A DNA stretch of 64,000 nt from NCBI GenBank assembly GCA_035703165.1, contig DASSYR010000029.1:74164-138163 (forward strand), read 5' to 3'. This DNA comes from AWTP1-9 sp035703165 (GTDB taxonomy: Bacteria > Bacteroidota > Bacteroidia > Chitinophagales > Chitinophagaceae). The notes beneath the pieces were generated by a model, which saw only the letters and a list, made by a program, of their open reading frames with translations, searched no databases and had not been told where the DNA came from. Positions 61,370 through 64,000 of this stretch are shown here, in pieces. The position numbers and the translations under genes are program-made. Positions within the stretch are counted from its first letter, which is position 1. Each line of letters begins with the position of its first letter.

Positions 61370-64000
61370 ATGAAAAAAAAACTTACACAAAGCTTTTTGC
61401 TGTTCGTTGTGTTGGTGTTACCATTAGCTTTATGGTCCCAACTGACAATAACAGGAACAGTTACCGATCCAGCTAACAATCCATTACAAGGCGCAACAGT
61501 AAATTTAAAAGGTAGTCTTGTAGGAACTTCTACAGACTTGTCTGGAAAATTTTCATTAACTATTCCCGGCAACAAAGGGGTTCTTATTATTTCCTATATT
61601 GGATACAAGGCTCAATCTTTTACGGTTGATGCCAATACAAAAGAATTAAACGTTAAGCTATCCGAAGATGTGGGCAGGTTGGAAGAAGTAGTTGTTACAG
61701 GTTTGGCAACATCTGTAAAAAGATCTAATCTTGCCAATACAGTAGCTTCTGTTTCTGGAAGAGAATTAGTGGGTACCACTGTACAGCCAACTGTAGATGG
61801 TGCTTTATACGGAAAATTTACGGGTGCAACCATCTCTTCAAACTCAGGAGCTCCTGGTGGTGGTATTTCCATAAAATTAAGGGGGGTAAACTCAATTGTA
61901 TCCAGTTCCCAGCCATTATTTATTGTGGATGGTGTGTATTATGATAACTCTTCCATACCTGCCGGATTAAATACAGTATCAAAAGCGGCAGGGCAGGGAA
62001 GTAACTCTAACCAGGATAACCCTTCTAACCGTATTGCAGATTTGGACCCTGAAGATATTGATCGGATTGAAATTCTAAAAGGCGCTTCTGCTGCGGCTAT
62101 TTATGGTTCCCGTGCTGCAGGTGGTGTCGTTATTATCACTACTAAAAAAGGGAAAAGTGGCAAACCCCGGATAGAATTTTCTCATTCCATTGGGGTGCAA
62201 ATGCAATTACGCAAATTAGGACAAAGAGATTGGGATACAGCGAAGGTAAGAGCTGCTTTTGGCAATACAGGGTTATCGTTGTACAATGCCGGTGGTGGTA
62301 AAATTTATGATTATGAAGATGAGTTGTATGGCAACAAGGGGTTAACGAACAATACCCGATTAAGTTTAAGTGGTGGAAATGAAAAAACGACTTATTATGC
62401 AGGTGTTACATATAAAGACGATGAAGGTATTGTAAAAGGTACGGGGTATCAAAAAACATCATTCCGGTTAAATGTTGATCAAAAGATTAGTAATACCCTG
62501 GATGTTTCATTAAATGCCAACTATGTTGAATCCAAAGCAGACCGTGGGTTCTTTAATAACGATAATACCAGTACTACCTTAGGTATATCCTTTGTATCTA
62601 CCCCAAGCTGGGTTAATCTTTTTCCTGATGCCAACGGTAATTATCCCAATAATCCTGTAGCCCCATCTAACTTTTTACAAACGAGGGATTTGGTAACCAA
62701 CCGTGAAAAAATTAATCGTACTTTATTAGGGGGTACAATTAATTGGAAGGTATTAAACGGTGAAAAACATAGTTTGAAACTTACGGCAAGAGGTGGTATT
62801 GATTACTATACGTTAAATACACTTGCCATTTTCCCCAGGGAATTACAGTTTGAAAAAGAAGGTAACGGTACTAACGGAGCTTCTATTTATGGTACTACCA
62901 TTACCCATAACTATAATATCAATGCTTTAGCAGTTTATGACTTTAAGCCTACTGAGAAAATCAGCTTCCGCACACAGGCAGGGTTAACCGAGGAAAATAT
63001 TGACATCAATAATGTTTTAGCAACAGCAACACAACTGATTGGTACGCAAACAAATGTTAACCAGGCCAGCTCTGTTCAGGTTGATCAGGCCAAAACAATT
63101 CAAAAAGACCGTGGCTTTTTTGTACAGGAAGAATTTAACTACAATGATATTGTTATTGCAACTGTTGGTTTAAGAGGTGATAAATCAAGTCGCAATGGAG
63201 ACGCCAATAAGTTATACTATTATCCCAAAGCTTCAGCCGCCTTTAATATTCATCAATTACCTTCCTGGAGTTGGGAGGAAATAAGCCAGTTAAAATTAAG
63301 AATAGCTTATGGTGAGGCGGGTAACTTTCCCGCTTTTGGCGCAATTTATACTCCGTTGGTTCCCGCGATTTTTAATGGCAATACAGGATCTGTAATTGGT
63401 CTCATTAGGGGGAATGAAAATATTGGTCCTGAAAGACAAAAAGAATTAGAATTTGGTTTTGATCTTGGTATTTTGAAAAACAAATTAACTTTTGAAGCAA
63501 CATACTACATTAAAAACATTGATGAACTACTGCTTCCTGTTAATGTGCCAACTTCCTCAGGTTTTTCTCAGGCATGGCAAAATGCGGCAGCACTTCGCAA
63601 CAAAGGAGTTGAACTGGGTATGAATGCTGTTCCTGTCAGTACTAAAGACTGGAAATGGAGTGTTCAAACCCGTTTCTGGAAAAATAAAGCAGAGGTTACC
63701 CGGTTAGATGTTCCGGCTTACAATACCGGAGCATTTGGTGCAACACTCGGTACATACCGTATTCAAAAAGGTAAAAGCCCCACTCAAATTGTGGGAATTG
63801 GTGATGCCAATGATGTAAAAGATCCCGAATCTGGTTTAACGAAGTTTGGTGATGCTGAGCCGGATTTTCAATTATCCTTTAACCACAATGTTACCTGGAA
63901 GAATTTTGAATTTTCAGTTTTGCTGCATTGGAAGAAAGGTGGCGAAAACATTAATTTATCAACTTTGTTGAGTGATATTTTTGGAACGTCTCCCGACTTT
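61370..64000 (+). CDS. SusC/RagA-family TonB-linked outer-membrane receptor (partial)
   Basis: The frame starts at an ATG at 61370 and is open to the window end (877 codons visible). It has a signal peptide ending 'LALWSQ', a CarboxypepD_reg-like domain ('TITGTVTDPANNPLQGATVNL', 'GTSTDLSGKFSL'), a linker 'LEEVVVTG' and a SusC-type plug ('GVNSIVSSSQPLFIVDGV', 'DPEDIDRIEILKGASAAAIYGSRAAGGVVIITTKKGK'). The barrel follows. These receptors import glycans or other large nutrients with a SusD-like lipoprotein, which would be expected just downstream, outside the window. Confidence 0.95.
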   Translation, partial: MKKKLTQSFLLFVVLVLPLALWSQLTITGTVTDPANNPLQGATVNLKGSLVGTSTDLSGKFSLTIPGNKGVLIISYIGYKAQSFTVDANTKELNVKLSEDVGRLEEVVVTGLATSVKRSNLANTVASVSGRELVGTTVQPTVDGALYGKFTGATISSNSGAPGGGISIKLRGVNSIVSSSQPLFIVDGVYYDNSSIPAGLNTVSKAAGQGSNSNQDNPSNRIADLDPEDIDRIEILKGASAAAIYGSRAAGGVVIITTKKGKSGKPRIEFSHSIGVQMQLRKLGQRDWDTAKVRAAFGNTGLSLYNAGGGKIYDYEDELYGNKGLTNNTRLSLSGGNEKTTYYAGVTYKDDEGIVKGTGYQKTSFRLNVDQKISNTLDVSLNANYVESKADRGFFNNDNTSTTLGISFVSTPSWVNLFPDANGNYPNNPVAPSNFLQTRDLVTNREKINRTLLGGTINWKVLNGEKHSLKLTARGGIDYYTLNTLAIFPRELQFEKEGNGTNGASIYGTTITHNYNINALAVYDFKPTEKISFRTQAGLTEENIDINNVLATATQLIGTQTNVNQASSVQVDQAKTIQKDRGFFVQEEFNYNDIVIATVGLRGDKSSRNGDANKLYYYPKASAAFNIHQLPSWSWEEISQLKLRIAYGEAGNFPAFGAIYTPLVPAIFNGNTGSVIGLIRGNENIGPERQKELEFGFDLGILKNKLTFEATYYIKNIDELLLPVNVPTSSGFSQAWQNAAALRNKGVELGMNAVPVSTKDWKWSVQTRFWKNKAEVTRLDVPAYNTGAFGATLGTYRIQKGKSPTQIVGIGDANDVKDPESGLTKFGDAEPDFQLSFNHNVTWKNFEFSVLLHWKKGGENINLSTLLSDIFGTSPDF

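Noticed and set aside
1..64000. Search for CRISPR arrays, insertion sequences, prophage, toxin-antitoxin or restriction genes
   Set aside because: No repeat-spacer pattern, transposase, integrase or defence-type protein was recognised anywhere in the window.

Overview
The window is AT-rich and comes from a member of the Bacteroidota, most likely a Chitinophagaceae-type organism. This rests on gene content: a SusC/RagA-type receptor, two other TonB-dependent receptors, the gliding lipoprotein GldB, a DUF1800/DUF1501 pair, sigma/anti-sigma modules of Bacteroidota style, and promoters with the TTG-N20-TAnnTTTGC pattern typical of the phylum. The species cannot be named from the sequence alone. 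Apart from one frameshifted acetyltransferase, the coding sequences look intact. No insertion sequence, prophage or CRISPR array was seen.

Layout. 1-3.9 kb: an open-ended beta-propeller protein, a metallo-beta-lactamase-fold hydrolase, a small lipoprotein and a polysaccharide flippase. 4.0-12.4 kb: a probable phosphate-acquisition island with a TonB receptor, a beta-helix lipoprotein, an OprP-like porin, a DUF47/PhoU-like regulator and a PiT transporter. Possible PhoB-like 11-bp-phased repeats lie before the receptor and between the porin and the regulator. 12.4-15.5 kb: sugar nucleotide genes rfbA and galE, then the C-terminal half of a split transketolase. 15.6-17.4 kb: an ECF sigma factor, a membrane protein with repeated VPxGYF motifs and a Spy-like secreted protein. 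17.5-24.7 kb (minus): the cell-shape operon mreB-mreC-mreD-mrdA-rodA followed by a YCII-like and an MBL-fold protein. 25-30 kb: purD and two peptide transporters (POT and OPT families). 30-37.5 kb: a glycosyltransferase, the DUF1800/DUF1501 pair, an AlkB-type alkane monooxygenase, an outer-membrane barrel and serS. 37.5-44.5 kb: the broken GNAT gene carrying a palindromic in-frame insert, nadE, gldB, a desaturase, apaG, a SUI1-type factor, nadC and a DUF4783 protein. 44.7-53.7 kb: gpmI, a heme-receptor-like TonB protein, a second ECF sigma factor with an anti-sigma/beta-barrel fusion, a lipoprotein and uvrC. 53.8-58.9 kb (minus): tRNA-Leu, tig, two clpP paralogues, clpX and a conserved hypothetical gene. 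59-64 kb: a RelA/SpoT enzyme and an open-ended SusC-like receptor.

Most genes are housekeeping. The accessory interest lies in the phosphate island with its putative operators, two sigma/anti-sigma modules with unusual architecture, a promoter that reads into a gene-free stretch near 17.5 kb, and the palindromic insert in the GNAT gene. I found no clearly new defence or mobile system.
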